Positions 8,188 through 15,719 are shown, counted from the stretch's first letter. The stretch: 64,000 bases of DNA from Wagnerdoeblera intermedia (GCF_042647465.1 NZ_JBHRVN010000004.1); one strand, 5' to 3'. Numbers and translations: made by a program. Notes: a model not told the origin generated them from the letters alone.

Positions 8188-8804
8188 AACTTGATGTGAT
8201 CAAACTTGACGGCTCGAAAGCCGGCGAGATCGATCTGGACGAAGCGCTGTTCGGCCTCGAGCCGCGCGCCGACATCCTGCACCGTGTGGTGCGCTGGCAG
8301 CGTGCGAAAGCACAGGCCGGCACCCACTCGACGCTCGGCAAGTCGGACGTGTCCTACTCAACCAAGAAGATCTACCGCCAGAAGGGCACCGGTGGCGCAC
8401 GTCACGGTTCCAAGAAAGCCCCGATCTTCCGTCACGGTGGTGTGTACAAGGGCCCGACCCCGCGTTCGCACGCCCATGACCTGCCGAAGAAGTTCCGCGC
8501 TCTCGGCCTGAAGCACGCTCTGTCGGCGAAAGCCAAAGCAGGCGAGCTGGTGGTTCTGGAAGCTGCGGCTCTGGCCGCTCCGAAAACCGCAGAGCTGGCG
8601 AAAGCCAAAGAGGCTCTGGGCTGGAAGCGTACCCTGATCATCGACGGCGCTGCCATCGACGATAACTTCGCAAAAGCTGCCCGTAACCTGGAAGGCATGG
8701 ATGTGCTCCCGGGGATCGGTGCCAACGTCTACGACATCCTGAAGCGTGACGTTCTCGTCATCACCAAAGCAGGTGTCGAAGCTCTGGAGGCTCGCCTGAA
8801 ATGA
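8184..8804 (+). CDS. rplD: 50S ribosomal protein L4
   Basis: A 206-residue L4 whose extended loop lines the peptide exit tunnel. The loop region with QKGTGGARHGSKKAP (about residues 63-77) is clear. In E. coli, L4 also represses the S10 operon through a leader hairpin, by attenuation and translational block. No matching leader is obvious before rpsJ here. The gene overlaps rplC and rplW by 4 bases each (ATGA), indicating translational coupling through rplC-rplD-rplW. Confidence 0.97.
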   Translation: MKLDVIKLDGSKAGEIDLDEALFGLEPRADILHRVVRWQRAKAQAGTHSTLGKSDVSYSTKKIYRQKGTGGARHGSKKAPIFRHGGVYKGPTPRSHAHDLPKKFRALGLKHALSAKAKAGELVVLEAAALAAPKTAELAKAKEALGWKRTLIIDGAAIDDNFAKAARNLEGMDVLPGIGANVYDILKRDVLVITKAGVEALEARLK

Positions 8805-9097
8805 GCGTGAAACCGGAACAATACGACGTCATCCGCCGCCCGATCATCACCGAGAAGGCAACCCTGGCATCGGAAAACGGTGCTGTGGTCTTCGAAGTGG
8901 CGATGGATTCCTCGAAGCCGGAAATCAAAGCGGCTGTCGAAGCGGTATTCGGCGTTAAGGTGAAGGCGGTCAACACCACCATCACCAAAGGCAAAGTCAA
9001 ACGTTTCCGCGGCCGCCCCGGCGTTCGCTCGGACGTTAAGAAGGCCTATGTGACGCTCGAAGAAGGAAACACCATCGACGTCTCCACCGGTCTCTGA
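8801..9097 (+). CDS. rplW: 50S ribosomal protein L23
   Basis: A 98-residue L23 at the tunnel exit, where it docks trigger factor and SRP. The start MSVKPEQYDVIRRPIITEKA and the segment with TKGKVKRFRGRPG are typical. The start overlaps the rplD stop by ATGA. It is the last gene before a 180-base gap that contains a strong terminator-like hairpin, so expression of rplB and later genes may be partly uncoupled from this group. Confidence 0.97.
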   Translation: MSVKPEQYDVIRRPIITEKATLASENGAVVFEVAMDSSKPEIKAAVEAVFGVKVKAVNTTITKGKVKRFRGRPGVRSDVKKAYVTLEEGNTIDVSTGL

Positions 9098-9115
9098 TAT
9101 TAGACCGGCGAATCT

Positions 9116-9150
9116 CACGGCCCCGGTTCATCCGGGGCCGTGGCTCTTTT
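9116..9150 (+). terminator. Terminator-like hairpin inside the S10 operon (rplW-rplB)
   Basis: CACGGCCCCGG (9116-9126) pairs with CCGGGGCCGTG (9132-9142) as a perfect 11-bp stem with a 5-base loop, followed by GCTCTTTT (9143-9150). Since rplB and six more ribosomal genes follow, it is probably a partial terminator or attenuator, or an RNA-processing site. Confidence 0.7.
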
Positions 9151-9277
9151 CGGACAAACCGAAGTTTTCCGGCGCGGTGACGCGTCAGGATCGTGACGGA
9201 ACCGGAAATATAACGGGGATCTACGGAGCCCTTCACCGCAGGGTTAAAATCCTGCCAGCAGACGGAAGACAGAAACC

Positions 9278-10117
9278 ATGGCATTGAAGTCGTATAAACC
9301 GACGACGCCTGGCCAGCGCGGGCTGGTACTGATCGACCGTTCGGAGCTTTGGAAAGGTCGTCCTGTCAAAGCCCTCACCGAGGGTCTGACCAAGACGGGT
9401 GGCCGGAACAACACCGGACGTATCACGATGTGGCACAAGGGTGGCGGCGCGAAGCGTCTCTACCGTATTGTCGATTTCAAACGTCGTAAATTTGACATCG
9501 CAGCGACCGTTGAGCGGATCGAATACGATCCGAACCGGACCGCATTCATCGCACTCGTGCGTTATGAAGATGGCGAACTGACCTACATCCTGGCGCCGCA
9601 ACGCCTTGCTGTCGGCGACAAAGTTGTCGCTGGTGCAAAGGTTGACGTGAAGCCGGGCAACGCGATGCCCTTCTCGGGCATGCCGATCGGTACGATCGTG
9701 CACAACGTCGAACTGAAACCGGGCAAGGGCGGCCAGCTGGCACGCGCTGCAGGTACCTACGCTCAGTTCGTCGGCCGTGACGGTGGCTACGCTCAGATCC
9801 GCCTCTCGTCGGGCGAACTGCGCATGGTCCGTCAGGAGTGCATGGCCACCATCGGTGCCGTGTCGAACCCCGACAACTCGAACCAGAACTTCGGTAAAGC
9901 TGGTCGTAACCGCCACAAAGGTATTCGTCCGACCGTTCGCGGCGTGGCGATGAACCCGATCGACCACCCGCATGGTGGTGGTGAAGGCCGGACCTCGGGC
10001 GGCCGTCACCCGGTCACGCCGTGGGGTAAGAGCACCAAGGGTGCACGTACCCGTTCGAACAAGCAGACGGACAAGTATATCGTTCGTTCGCGTCACGCGA
10101 AGAAGAAGGGACGCTAA
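9278..10117 (+). CDS. rplB: 50S ribosomal protein L2
   Basis: A 279-residue L2, needed for subunit association and peptidyl-transferase activity. It begins MALKSYKPTTPGQRGLVLID. The C-terminal GVAMNPIDHPHGGGEGR segment (about residues 222-238) holds the conserved His essential for activity. A 180-base spacer separates it from rplW, unusual within this operon. The spacer contains a terminator-like hairpin and a 10-bp palindrome TGACGCGTCA (9179-9188). No convincing promoter hexamers were found there. A TATAAC at 9209 lacks a partner. rpsS follows by 3 bases. Confidence 0.98.
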   Translation: MALKSYKPTTPGQRGLVLIDRSELWKGRPVKALTEGLTKTGGRNNTGRITMWHKGGGAKRLYRIVDFKRRKFDIAATVERIEYDPNRTAFIALVRYEDGELTYILAPQRLAVGDKVVAGAKVDVKPGNAMPFSGMPIGTIVHNVELKPGKGGQLARAAGTYAQFVGRDGGYAQIRLSSGELRMVRQECMATIGAVSNPDNSNQNFGKAGRNRHKGIRPTVRGVAMNPIDHPHGGGEGRTSGGRHPVTPWGKSTKGARTRSNKQTDKYIVRSRHAKKKGR

Positions 10118-10120
10118 TCC

Positions 10121-10399
10121 ATGTCGCGCTCTGTTTGGAAAGGCCCCTTTGTCGACGCTTACGTCCTCAAGAAGGCCGAGAAAGCTCGCGAATCGGGCAA
10201 GTCGGATGTGATCAAAATCTGGTCGCGCCGCTCGACGATCCTGCCGCAATTCGTTGGTCTGACCTTTGGCGTCTACAACGGCCACAAGCACGTTCCCGTG
10301 ACTGTGTCGGAAGAGATGATCGGCCAGAAGTTCGGTGAGTATTCGCCGACCCGGACCTACTATGGTCACGCGGCTGACAAAAAAGCCAAAAGGAAGTAA
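10121..10399 (+). CDS. rpsS: 30S ribosomal protein S19
   Basis: A 92-residue S19 of the 30S head, which contacts S13 and the large subunit. It starts MSRSVWKGPFVDAYVLKKAE. The IKIWSRRSTILPQFVG and YNGHKHVPV segments are the conserved rRNA-binding core. It is tightly packed between rplB (3-base gap) and rplV (3-base gap), as in the standard S10 operon order. The C-terminus is rich in lysine. Confidence 0.97.
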   Translation: MSRSVWKGPFVDAYVLKKAEKARESGKSDVIKIWSRRSTILPQFVGLTFGVYNGHKHVPVTVSEEMIGQKFGEYSPTRTYYGHAADKKAKRK

Positions 10400-10402
10400 G
10401 CC

Positions 10403-10783
10403 ATGGGTATGGAAAAAAATCCGCGCCGCGTGGCGGACAACGAGGCGATGGCAATCGCCCGTATGCTCAAGGTCAGCCCTCAGAAGCTGAACCTGGTGGC
10501 TGCGATGATCCGCGGTAAGAAAGTTGACAAGGCTCTGGCCGACCTCACCTTCTCGAAAAAGCGTATCGCCATCGACGTGAAAAAATGCCTTCAGTCGGCT
10601 ATCGCCAACGCTGAGAACAACCACGGCCTGGACGTGGATGATCTGATCGTGGCAGAAGCCTGGGTCGGCAAGAACATCACCCTGAAGCGTGGCCGTCCGC
10701 GTGCACGTGGTCGCTTTGGCAAGATCATGAAGCCCTTCGCCGAGATCACGATCAAGGTGCGTCAGAAAGGGGAGACTGCGTAA
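10403..10783 (+). CDS. rplV: 50S ribosomal protein L22
   Basis: A 126-residue L22 that lines the exit tunnel next to L4 and binds all six 23S rRNA domains. The tunnel-lining beta hairpin is seen near LKRGRPRARGRFG (about residues 94-106), the region where macrolide-resistance changes occur in other species. It appears unaltered here. An ATG two codons downstream is a possible alternative start. The stop overlaps the rpsC start by one base (TAATG). Confidence 0.97.
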   Translation: MGMEKNPRRVADNEAMAIARMLKVSPQKLNLVAAMIRGKKVDKALADLTFSKKRIAIDVKKCLQSAIANAENNHGLDVDDLIVAEAWVGKNITLKRGRPRARGRFGKIMKPFAEITIKVRQKGETA

Positions 10784-11499
10784 TGGGTCAGAAGGTCAAC
10801 CCGATCGGGATGCGTCTCCAGGTCAACCGCACCTGGGACAGCCGCTGGTATGCTGACTCGAAAGAGTACGGCAACCTTCTCCTTGAAGACCTCAAGATGC
10901 GTGAGTTCATCCACGAGGAATGCAAGGCAGCCGGCGTTTCGCGCGTCATCATCGAGCGTCCGCACCGTAAGTGCCGTGTGACCATTCACACCGCACGTCC
11001 GGGCGTGATCATCGGCAAAAAAGGCGCTGACATTGAGACCCTTCGCAAGAAGCTCTCGGTGTTCACCGCTTCGGAACTCCACCTGAACATCGTCGAAGTC
11101 CGCAAGCCGGAAGTCGACGCTCAGCTGGTCGCCGAATCGATCGCTCAACAGATGGAACGCCGCGTTTCGTTCCGCCGCGCCATGAAACGCGCTGTGCAGA
11201 ACGCGATGCGCATGGGTGCCCTCGGCATCCGTGTGAACGTGGGTGGCCGTCTGGGTGGTGCTGAAATCGCACGTACCGAATGGTACCGCGAAGGCCGCGT
11301 GCCGCTGCACACCCTGCGCGCTGACATCGACTACGCCCTGGCTGAAGCATCGACCCCCTACGGGATCATTGGTGTGAAGGTCTGGATCTTCAAGGGCGAG
11401 ATCATGGAACACGACCCGCAGGCTCGTGACCGTCGCGCCGCTGAAGGCAACGACGCTCCGGCTCCGCGTGGTCCGCGTCGCGACCGCGATCGCGGCTGA
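10783..11499 (+). CDS. rpsC: 30S ribosomal protein S3
   Basis: A 238-residue S3 at the mRNA entry tunnel, contributing to ribosomal helicase activity with S4/S5. It begins MGQKVNPIGMRL. The KH domain is marked by PGVIIGKKGADIE (about residues 71-83, with the GxxG-type loop). The C-terminal domain ends in a charged tail rich in Arg, Asp and Pro after residue 210, characteristic of alphaproteobacterial S3. Coupled to rplV by a one-base overlap; rplP follows after 16 bases. Confidence 0.97.
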   Translation: MGQKVNPIGMRLQVNRTWDSRWYADSKEYGNLLLEDLKMREFIHEECKAAGVSRVIIERPHRKCRVTIHTARPGVIIGKKGADIETLRKKLSVFTASELHLNIVEVRKPEVDAQLVAESIAQQMERRVSFRRAMKRAVQNAMRMGALGIRVNVGGRLGGAEIARTEWYREGRVPLHTLRADIDYALAEASTPYGIIGVKVWIFKGEIMEHDPQARDRRAAEGNDAPAPRGPRRDRDRG

Positions 11500-11515
11500 T
11501 AGGGAGTAGTGAACT

Positions 11516-11929
11516 ATGCTGCAACCGAAACGGACTAAGTTCCGCAAACAGCACAAAGGCCGTATCAAGGGCGAAGCAAAGGGCGGCTTTGAGCTGAACT
11601 TTGGCTCCTTCGCGCTGAAAGCCACCGAGCCGGAGCGCGTCACCGCGCGCCAGATCGAGGCAGCCCGTCGTGCGATCACCCGCTTCATGAAGCGTCAGGG
11701 TCGTGTCTGGATCCGTATTTTCCCGGACGTTCCGGTTTCGTCGAAACCGACCGAAGTTCGTATGGGTAAAGGTAAAGGCTCCGTCGACTTCTGGGCGTGC
11801 AAAGTGAAGCCGGGCCGTATCATGTTCGAAATCGACGGCGTGTCCGAAGAGATCGCACGTGAGGCTCTGCGCCTTGGCGCGATGAAGCTTCCGGTCACCT
11901 CGCGCGTCGTCGTCCGCGAAGACTGGTAA
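11516..11929 (+). CDS. rplP: 50S ribosomal protein L16
   Basis: A 137-residue L16 of the A-site region of the 50S subunit. MLQPKRTKFRKQHKGR at the N-terminus and the MGKGKGSVDFWACKVKPG loop (about residues 82-99) are diagnostic. In the usual gene order rpmC follows immediately. Here the S10 operon ends with a strong terminator 21 bases later and an NCS1 permease gene is interposed before rpmC. Confidence 0.97.
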   Translation: MLQPKRTKFRKQHKGRIKGEAKGGFELNFGSFALKATEPERVTARQIEAARRAITRFMKRQGRVWIRIFPDVPVSSKPTEVRMGKGKGSVDFWACKVKPGRIMFEIDGVSEEIAREALRLGAMKLPVTSRVVVREDW

Positions 11930-11950
11930 GATCTGGTCCCCGGACCAACG

Positions 11951-11981
11951 AAGGCCCCTGCGCAAGCGGGGGCCTTTTTTA
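11951..11981 (+). terminator. Rho-independent terminator after rplP
   Basis: GGCCCCTGC (11953-11961) pairs with GCGGGGGCC (11966-11974) with one G-U pair and a GCAA tetraloop, followed by six T (11975-11980). A strong classical terminator that closes the S10 transcript before the permease gene. Confidence 0.9.
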
Positions 11982-12183
11982 TGCGCAGTCGGCGGCTCCC
12001 GGTAACGCCCTCAGGTTGTGCGATGTAGCTTTATTCCCGTTTGTTTCAAAAAGATCCTGTTTGAATTTCCGCATAATGCGCGAAGGACCTTCTGGTTTAT
12101 AAGGAAATTACCAGGGTCAGCTTATTGTCTTCATTTTCGAGATCCATCTGCGGGCCGCGTGTACACATTTCTGGAAGGGAAAG

Positions 12184-13626
12184 ATGTCATCGCTTGATCG
12201 GGCGCATCATGCGCAGGGGGGCTCGGCGGATCCGGATGGTAACGCTCTGAACCCGGTCACCAAAGAGGAAAAATCCTGGGGATGGTTCGCCATCTTCAAT
12301 ATCTGGGCGAATGATATTCAGTCGCTCTTTGGCTATACGCTGGTCGCCTCGCTGTTCATTTCCTACGGCGTGGGCGGCTGGACGGCCTTTGCGGCGCTGA
12401 TTGCGGCCGGACTTTTCGTTATGTGGATGGTCAACCTCTCCGGTGCGCCGGGTGAGAAATACGGGATTCCTTATCCCGTCCTCGCGCGTGCCAGCCTCGG
12501 GACCCAGGGTGGCAAGCTGCCGGCGATCTTACGGGCGACCGTGGCGGTCTTCTGGTTCGGCGTGCAGGTGCATTTCGCCTCAACCGCGCTGTCGCTGCTC
12601 ATCCGCTCTCTGACCGGGGTGCAGGATACCAGCATGATCTTTGGCATGTCGGGTGTTGACTGGCTGTCCTTCGTGCTGGTCTGGCTGTTCCACATCCTGA
12701 TCTTCTGGCGCGGCATGGGCTGGGTTGAGACCTTCCTCAACATCGCCGGACCCTTTGTTTATGCGGTGATGATCGGCCTGCTGATCGTGTTGTGGAACAA
12801 GTCGGACGGGCAGCTGCTCTCGGCCACGGCGACGATCTTCGTAAACCCGGAGGGCACCTTCTGGACTGAGCTGAAGGGCTTTGTGGCCATCGTCGGCACC
12901 ATGGTGGCTTACTTCGCCGCGGTGATGATCAACTTCTCTGACTTCTCGCGCTATGCCAAAGACAAGCCGACGATGATTAAGGGCAACCTGACCGGGCTGC
13001 CGCTGAACATGATCCTCTTCTCGGCGCTGGCGCTGCTGACGACGGGCGGGGCGGCTGTAGTTTATGGCGAGGCTCTGGTGAACCCGACTGAGATCGTTGA
13101 GCGGACCGACAGCGTGCTGCTGAGCGTGATCGCCGCGATCACCTTCTTTGCCGCGACCGTGGGGATCAACCTCGTGGCTAACTTCATTCCGGCTGTAAAC
13201 GGCATTGCCAGCCTCGCGCCTGAGCGGATCGGCTTCCGTAGGGCGGGTCTGATCACCGCAGGCTTTGCTCTGGTCATCGGCGGATTCTGGACGGGCTTCA
13301 TCAGCAACTTCGGCATTGATGGCTTTGTGAACACCCTGGGTGCCACGCTCGCGCCGCTCTTCGGCATCATGATCGTCGATTACTACGTCCACCGTCGTCA
13401 GCATCTCGATCTGAACGACCTCTATGATATGGCGGGCGGTCGCTATCACTATGAGAACGGCTGGAACAGCGCGGCGGTGAAAGCCTTTGTCGCAGCAGCC
13501 GTCTTCTCGGTGCTGACGGTCTGGGTGCCGTGGTTCAGCTTCCTGTCGGGCTATAACTGGATCATCGGGGCCGTGCTCGGCGGCGCTCTCATGCATGTCT
13601 TTACAAGGCAGCCGGTGCGCGCCTGA
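12184..13626 (+). CDS. NCS1-family nucleobase/allantoin/hydantoin-type permease inserted between rplP and rpmC
   Basis: A 480-residue protein of the NCS1 (cytosine-purine-allantoin-hydantoin) family, cation symporters of the LeuT-like fold in the inner membrane. The N-terminal NPVTKEEKSWGWFAIFNIW stretch before helix 1 and about 12 hydrophobic helices fit well. The substrate cannot be assigned. An RBS GGAAGGGAAAG precedes the ATG. It is bounded by the rplP terminator upstream and a large hairpin downstream, so it looks like a separate transcription unit set into the ribosomal cluster. Its 250-base upstream region holds no convincing promoter that I could see. Whether the insertion is a lineage trait needs comparison with other genomes. 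Confidence 0.88.
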   Translation: MSSLDRAHHAQGGSADPDGNALNPVTKEEKSWGWFAIFNIWANDIQSLFGYTLVASLFISYGVGGWTAFAALIAAGLFVMWMVNLSGAPGEKYGIPYPVLARASLGTQGGKLPAILRATVAVFWFGVQVHFASTALSLLIRSLTGVQDTSMIFGMSGVDWLSFVLVWLFHILIFWRGMGWVETFLNIAGPFVYAVMIGLLIVLWNKSDGQLLSATATIFVNPEGTFWTELKGFVAIVGTMVAYFAAVMINFSDFSRYAKDKPTMIKGNLTGLPLNMILFSALALLTTGGAAVVYGEALVNPTEIVERTDSVLLSVIAAITFFAATVGINLVANFIPAVNGIASLAPERIGFRRAGLITAGFALVIGGFWTGFISNFGIDGFVNTLGATLAPLFGIMIVDYYVHRRQHLDLNDLYDMAGGRYHYENGWNSAAVKAFVAAAVFSVLTVWVPWFSFLSGYNWIIGAVLGGALMHVFTRQPVRA

Positions 13627-13649
13627 GCGCTGCGGCTTCTGTGACAGGC

Positions 13650-13682
13650 AGCAACGGCCGGGGGATGTCTCCGGCCGTTGCT
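13650..13682 (+). terminator. Hairpin after the NCS1 permease gene
   Basis: AGCAACGGCCGG (13650-13661) pairs with CCGGCCGTTGCT (13671-13682), a perfect 12-bp stem with a 9-base loop, 24 bases after the stop codon. No T-run follows, so it may act as an RNA-stabilising 3' end or a weak terminator. Confidence 0.6.
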
Positions 13683-13759
13683 CTGTCCTCTCCCGGCGAA
13701 CCGGCGCGGGCAGGGCGGAGAGGGTCTTCGGGCTTCTGCCGGCGTGACCCCGCCGAAGA

Positions 13760-13783
13760 GCCTTAAAAATAAGGCGATTTCGA
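13760..13783 (+). promoter_or_regulatory. A-rich motif upstream of rpmC, shared with rpsL
   Basis: AAAAATAAGGCGATTTCGA (13765-13783) matches the rpsL upstream string at 2522-2539 except for one inserted G. The left part also forms a small hairpin GCCTTA-AAAA-TAAGGC (13760-13775), and the right part contains the palindrome TTTCGAAA. A common regulatory site for ribosomal operons is a possibility only. Confidence 0.35.
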
Positions 13784-13829
13784 AACTATCTCTTGCCACG
13801 GGTCGCACCGGAGGCTAATGAGGCGCATC

Positions 13830-13867
13830 GCACGATTCCCCCGTGGGGGAGTCGTGCGTGCATTTTT
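13830..13867 (+). terminator. Terminator/attenuator in the rpmC leader
   Basis: A 13-bp stem (13830-13842 with 13845-13857, one T-G pair) is followed by GTGCATTTTT with five T (13863-13867). It lies 75 bases upstream of rpmC, so any transcript from the candidate promoter region must pass it. This is the layout of an attenuator. Confidence 0.7.
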
Positions 13868-13871
13868 GATC

Positions 13872-13921
13872 CACCAGATCACTACGGTTACCCCGAAGAC
13901 ACCGACGGGGGCCTTCTGGTG
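13872..13921 (+). promoter_or_regulatory. Branched stem just upstream of rpmC
   Basis: CACCAGA (13872-13878) pairs with TCTGGTG (13915-13921), enclosing a second stem CCCCG (13891-13895) with CGGGG (13906-13910). It ends 8 bases before the RBS-like AAAAGGATAGG. It could be a binding site for a ribosomal protein that regulates the operon, but this is inference. Confidence 0.35.
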
Positions 13922-13941
13922 TATATGAAAAGGATAGGCGA

Positions 13942-14145
13942 ATGAGCGCCCAAGAACTGCGGTCCAAGACCCCGGACCAGCTTCGCGACGAACTCGTCGC
14001 CCTGAAAAAAGAAGCGTTTAACCTGCGCTTCCGTCAGGCGACCAACCAGCTTGATAACACTGCCCGTATGCGCGCTGTCCGCCGCGACGTTGCACGTATC
14101 AAGACCGTTCTGAACGAAATGGCCGCGCAAGCGGCAGCGAACTGA
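13942..14145 (+). CDS. rpmC: 50S ribosomal protein L29
   Basis: A 67-residue two-helix protein near the tunnel exit, adjacent to L23. LRSKTPDQLRDELVALKKEAFNLRF is the family signature. It is normally co-transcribed with rplP, but here it begins a new unit after the permease insertion and a structured leader. RBS AAAAGGATAGG lies 3-13 bases upstream. rpsQ follows after 11 bases. Confidence 0.96.
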   Translation: MSAQELRSKTPDQLRDELVALKKEAFNLRFRQATNQLDNTARMRAVRRDVARIKTVLNEMAAQAAAN

Positions 14146-14156
14146 GGTAGACACAG

Positions 14157-14390
14157 ATGCCCCGTCGTATTCTGCAAGGCACCGTGACCTCGGACAAAAA
14201 CGATCAGACCATCACCGTTCTGGTCGAGCGTCGTTTCAAGCACCCGCTGCTGCAAAAGACTGTCCGTAAGTCGAAGAAATACCGCGCTCACGATGCGGAA
14301 AACCAATTCAAGGTTGGTGACACCGTTCGCATCGTCGAATGTGCGCCGATCTCGAAAACGAAGCGCTGGACTGTGGTGACGGAGGCCTGA
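14157..14390 (+). CDS. rpsQ: 30S ribosomal protein S17
   Basis: A 77-residue OB-fold protein that binds 16S rRNA early in 30S assembly. It begins MPRRILQGTVTSDKNDQTITV. The KHPLLQKTVRKSKKY segment is the conserved rRNA-binding loop. It follows rpmC by 11 bases and is separated from rplN by 96 bases that contain a small hairpin near 14413-14434, the point where S10-type and spc-type operons usually meet. Confidence 0.96.
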   Translation: MPRRILQGTVTSDKNDQTITVLVERRFKHPLLQKTVRKSKKYRAHDAENQFKVGDTVRIVECAPISKTKRWTVVTEA

Positions 14391-14412
14391 GCACCCGCTC
14401 AAGCCTCCCTCA

Positions 14413-14434
14413 TCGCTTCAGTGCTTCACTGAGC
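14413..14434 (+). promoter_or_regulatory. Hairpin in the rpsQ-rplN spacer
   Basis: CGCTTCAGTG pairs with CACTGAGCG around CTT with one bulged base. No T-run follows. In E. coli the spc operon promoter lies at this junction, but I could not find convincing hexamers in the 96-base spacer here. Confidence 0.35.
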
Positions 14435-14486
14435 GAAACCCCGGGGCAGTGCTGATCAGCTGTCTCCGAAGGTCGGGAGAAACCAA

Positions 14487-14855
14487 ATGATCCAGATGCA
14501 GACTAATCTGGATGTAGCTGACAACTCCGGCGCACGCCGAGTTCAGTGCATCAAGGTTCTGGGCGGCTCGCATCGCCGCTACGCATCCGTGGGCGACATC
14601 ATCGTGGTGTCGGTCAAGGAGGCGATTCCGAAGGGTCGCGTGAAGAAAGGTGACGTACGTAAAGCCGTCGTCGTTCGCACCGCGAAAGAAGTTCGTCGTG
14701 AAGATGGCACCGCCATCCGTTTCGACCGCAACGCTGCTGTCATCCTGAACAACCAGGGTGAACCGGTTGGCACCCGTATTTTCGGGCCGGTCGTTCGTGA
14801 GCTGCGCGCGAAGAACTTCATGAAGATCATCTCGCTGGCGCCGGAGGTGCTGTGA
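14487..14855 (+). CDS. rplN: 50S ribosomal protein L14
   Basis: A 122-residue L14 on the 50S interface side, forming bridge B8 with 16S rRNA. MIQMQTNLDVADNSGARR and the IFGPVVRELR segment (about residues 96-105) are highly conserved. It is the first gene of the spc group. One base separates its stop from the rplX start, implying coupled translation. Confidence 0.97.
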   Translation: MIQMQTNLDVADNSGARRVQCIKVLGGSHRRYASVGDIIVVSVKEAIPKGRVKKGDVRKAVVVRTAKEVRREDGTAIRFDRNAAVILNNQGEPVGTRIFGPVVRELRAKNFMKIISLAPEVL

Positions 14856-14856
14856 T

Positions 14857-15162
14857 ATGGCTGCAAAGCTGAAAAAAGGCGACAAAGTCGTCGTCCTCAC
14901 CGGCAAAGACAAAGGCAAACAGGGTGAAATCACCGCTGTGAACCCGTCGGCGAACAAAGCCGTGGTCGAAGGCATCAACGTTGCCATCCGCCACACCCGT
15001 CAGTCGCAGACCTCGCAGGGCGGCCGCATCGCGAAATCGATGCCGATCGATCTGTCGAACCTCGCGCTGCTGGACGCAAACGGTAAAGCAACCCGCGTTG
15101 GCTTCCGCATGGAAGGCGACAAGAAGGTCCGCTTCGCCAAGACCACCGGGGATGCGATCTGA
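14857..15162 (+). CDS. rplX: 50S ribosomal protein L24
   Basis: A 101-residue L24, one of the two proteins that initiate 50S assembly. It carries a KOW motif near the N-terminus: KKGDKVVVLTGKDKGKQG (about residues 6-23). Length is typical for the group. Its TGA overlaps the rplE ATG by one base (TGATG). Confidence 0.97.
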   Translation: MAAKLKKGDKVVVLTGKDKGKQGEITAVNPSANKAVVEGINVAIRHTRQSQTSQGGRIAKSMPIDLSNLALLDANGKATRVGFRMEGDKKVRFAKTTGDAI

Positions 15163-15719
15163 TGACCGATGCAACCTACACCCCGCGCCTGAAATCGCTC
15201 TATGAGACCAAGGTGAAAGCCGCTCTCAAAGAAGAATTCGGCTACACCAACGTGATGCAACTCCCGAAGCTCGACAAAATCGTGCTGAACATGGGCGTTG
15301 GCGAAGCGGTTAAAGACACCAAGAAGGTCAAACAGGCCTCCGAGGAACTGTCGAAAATCGCTGGTCAGAAAGCAGTCGTCACTCACGCGAAAAAGTCGAT
15401 CGCCGGCTTCCGCGTTCGTGAAGAAATGCCGCTGGGTACCAAAGTGACCCTGCGCGGTGACCGTATGTACGAATTCCTGGACCGCCTGATCAACGTCGCG
15501 CTGCCGCGCGTCCGCGACTTCCGTGGCGTAAAAGGCACCTCGTTCGACGGCCGTGGCAACTACGCCATGGGTCTGAAAGAGCACATCGTGTTCCCGGAGA
15601 TCGATTTCGACAAAGTCGACGAGATCCTCGGTATGGACATCATCATCTGCACCACCGCCAAGACCGACGCGGAAGCCAAGGCGCTGTTGAAGCAATTCAA
15701 CATGCCCTTCATGGCCTGA
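15162..15719 (+). CDS. rplE: 50S ribosomal protein L5
   Basis: A 185-residue L5 that binds 5S rRNA in the central protuberance and contacts the P-site tRNA. LPKLDKIVLNMGVGEAVKD and the FRGVKGTSFDGRGNYAMGLKEH segment (about residues 119-140) are the rRNA/tRNA contacts. It overlaps rplX by one base, and rpsN follows by 19 bases with a GGGAGG-type RBS. Confidence 0.97.
   Translation: MTDATYTPRLKSLYETKVKAALKEEFGYTNVMQLPKLDKIVLNMGVGEAVKDTKKVKQASEELSKIAGQKAVVTHAKKSIAGFRVREEMPLGTKVTLRGDRMYEFLDRLINVALPRVRDFRGVKGTSFDGRGNYAMGLKEHIVFPEIDFDKVDEILGMDIIICTTAKTDAEAKALLKQFNMPFMA

Larger units (their letters stand above)
13627..13941 (+). other. Spacer between the NCS1 permease and rpmC
   Basis: No gene is visible in these 315 bases. 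In order they hold a long GC hairpin (13650-13682), a small A-loop hairpin with the A-rich motif (13760-13783), a poor promoter candidate (TTGCCA at 13793-13798 with TAATGA 17 bases on), a terminator-like hairpin (13830-13867), and a branched structure (13872-13921) just above the rpmC RBS. A regulated leader for the spc operon is inferred. Confidence 0.6.

Noticed and set aside
9179..9188. Palindrome TGACGCGTCA and a TATAAC upstream of rplB as a promoter
   Set aside because: No -35 at an acceptable distance; a 10-bp palindrome is expected by chance at this GC content in 64 kb.
12580..13596. A 338-residue minus-strand frame opposite the NCS1 permease
   Set aside because: Charged low-complexity shadow; reading hydrophobic codons in reverse gives His, Gln, Asp and Arg runs.
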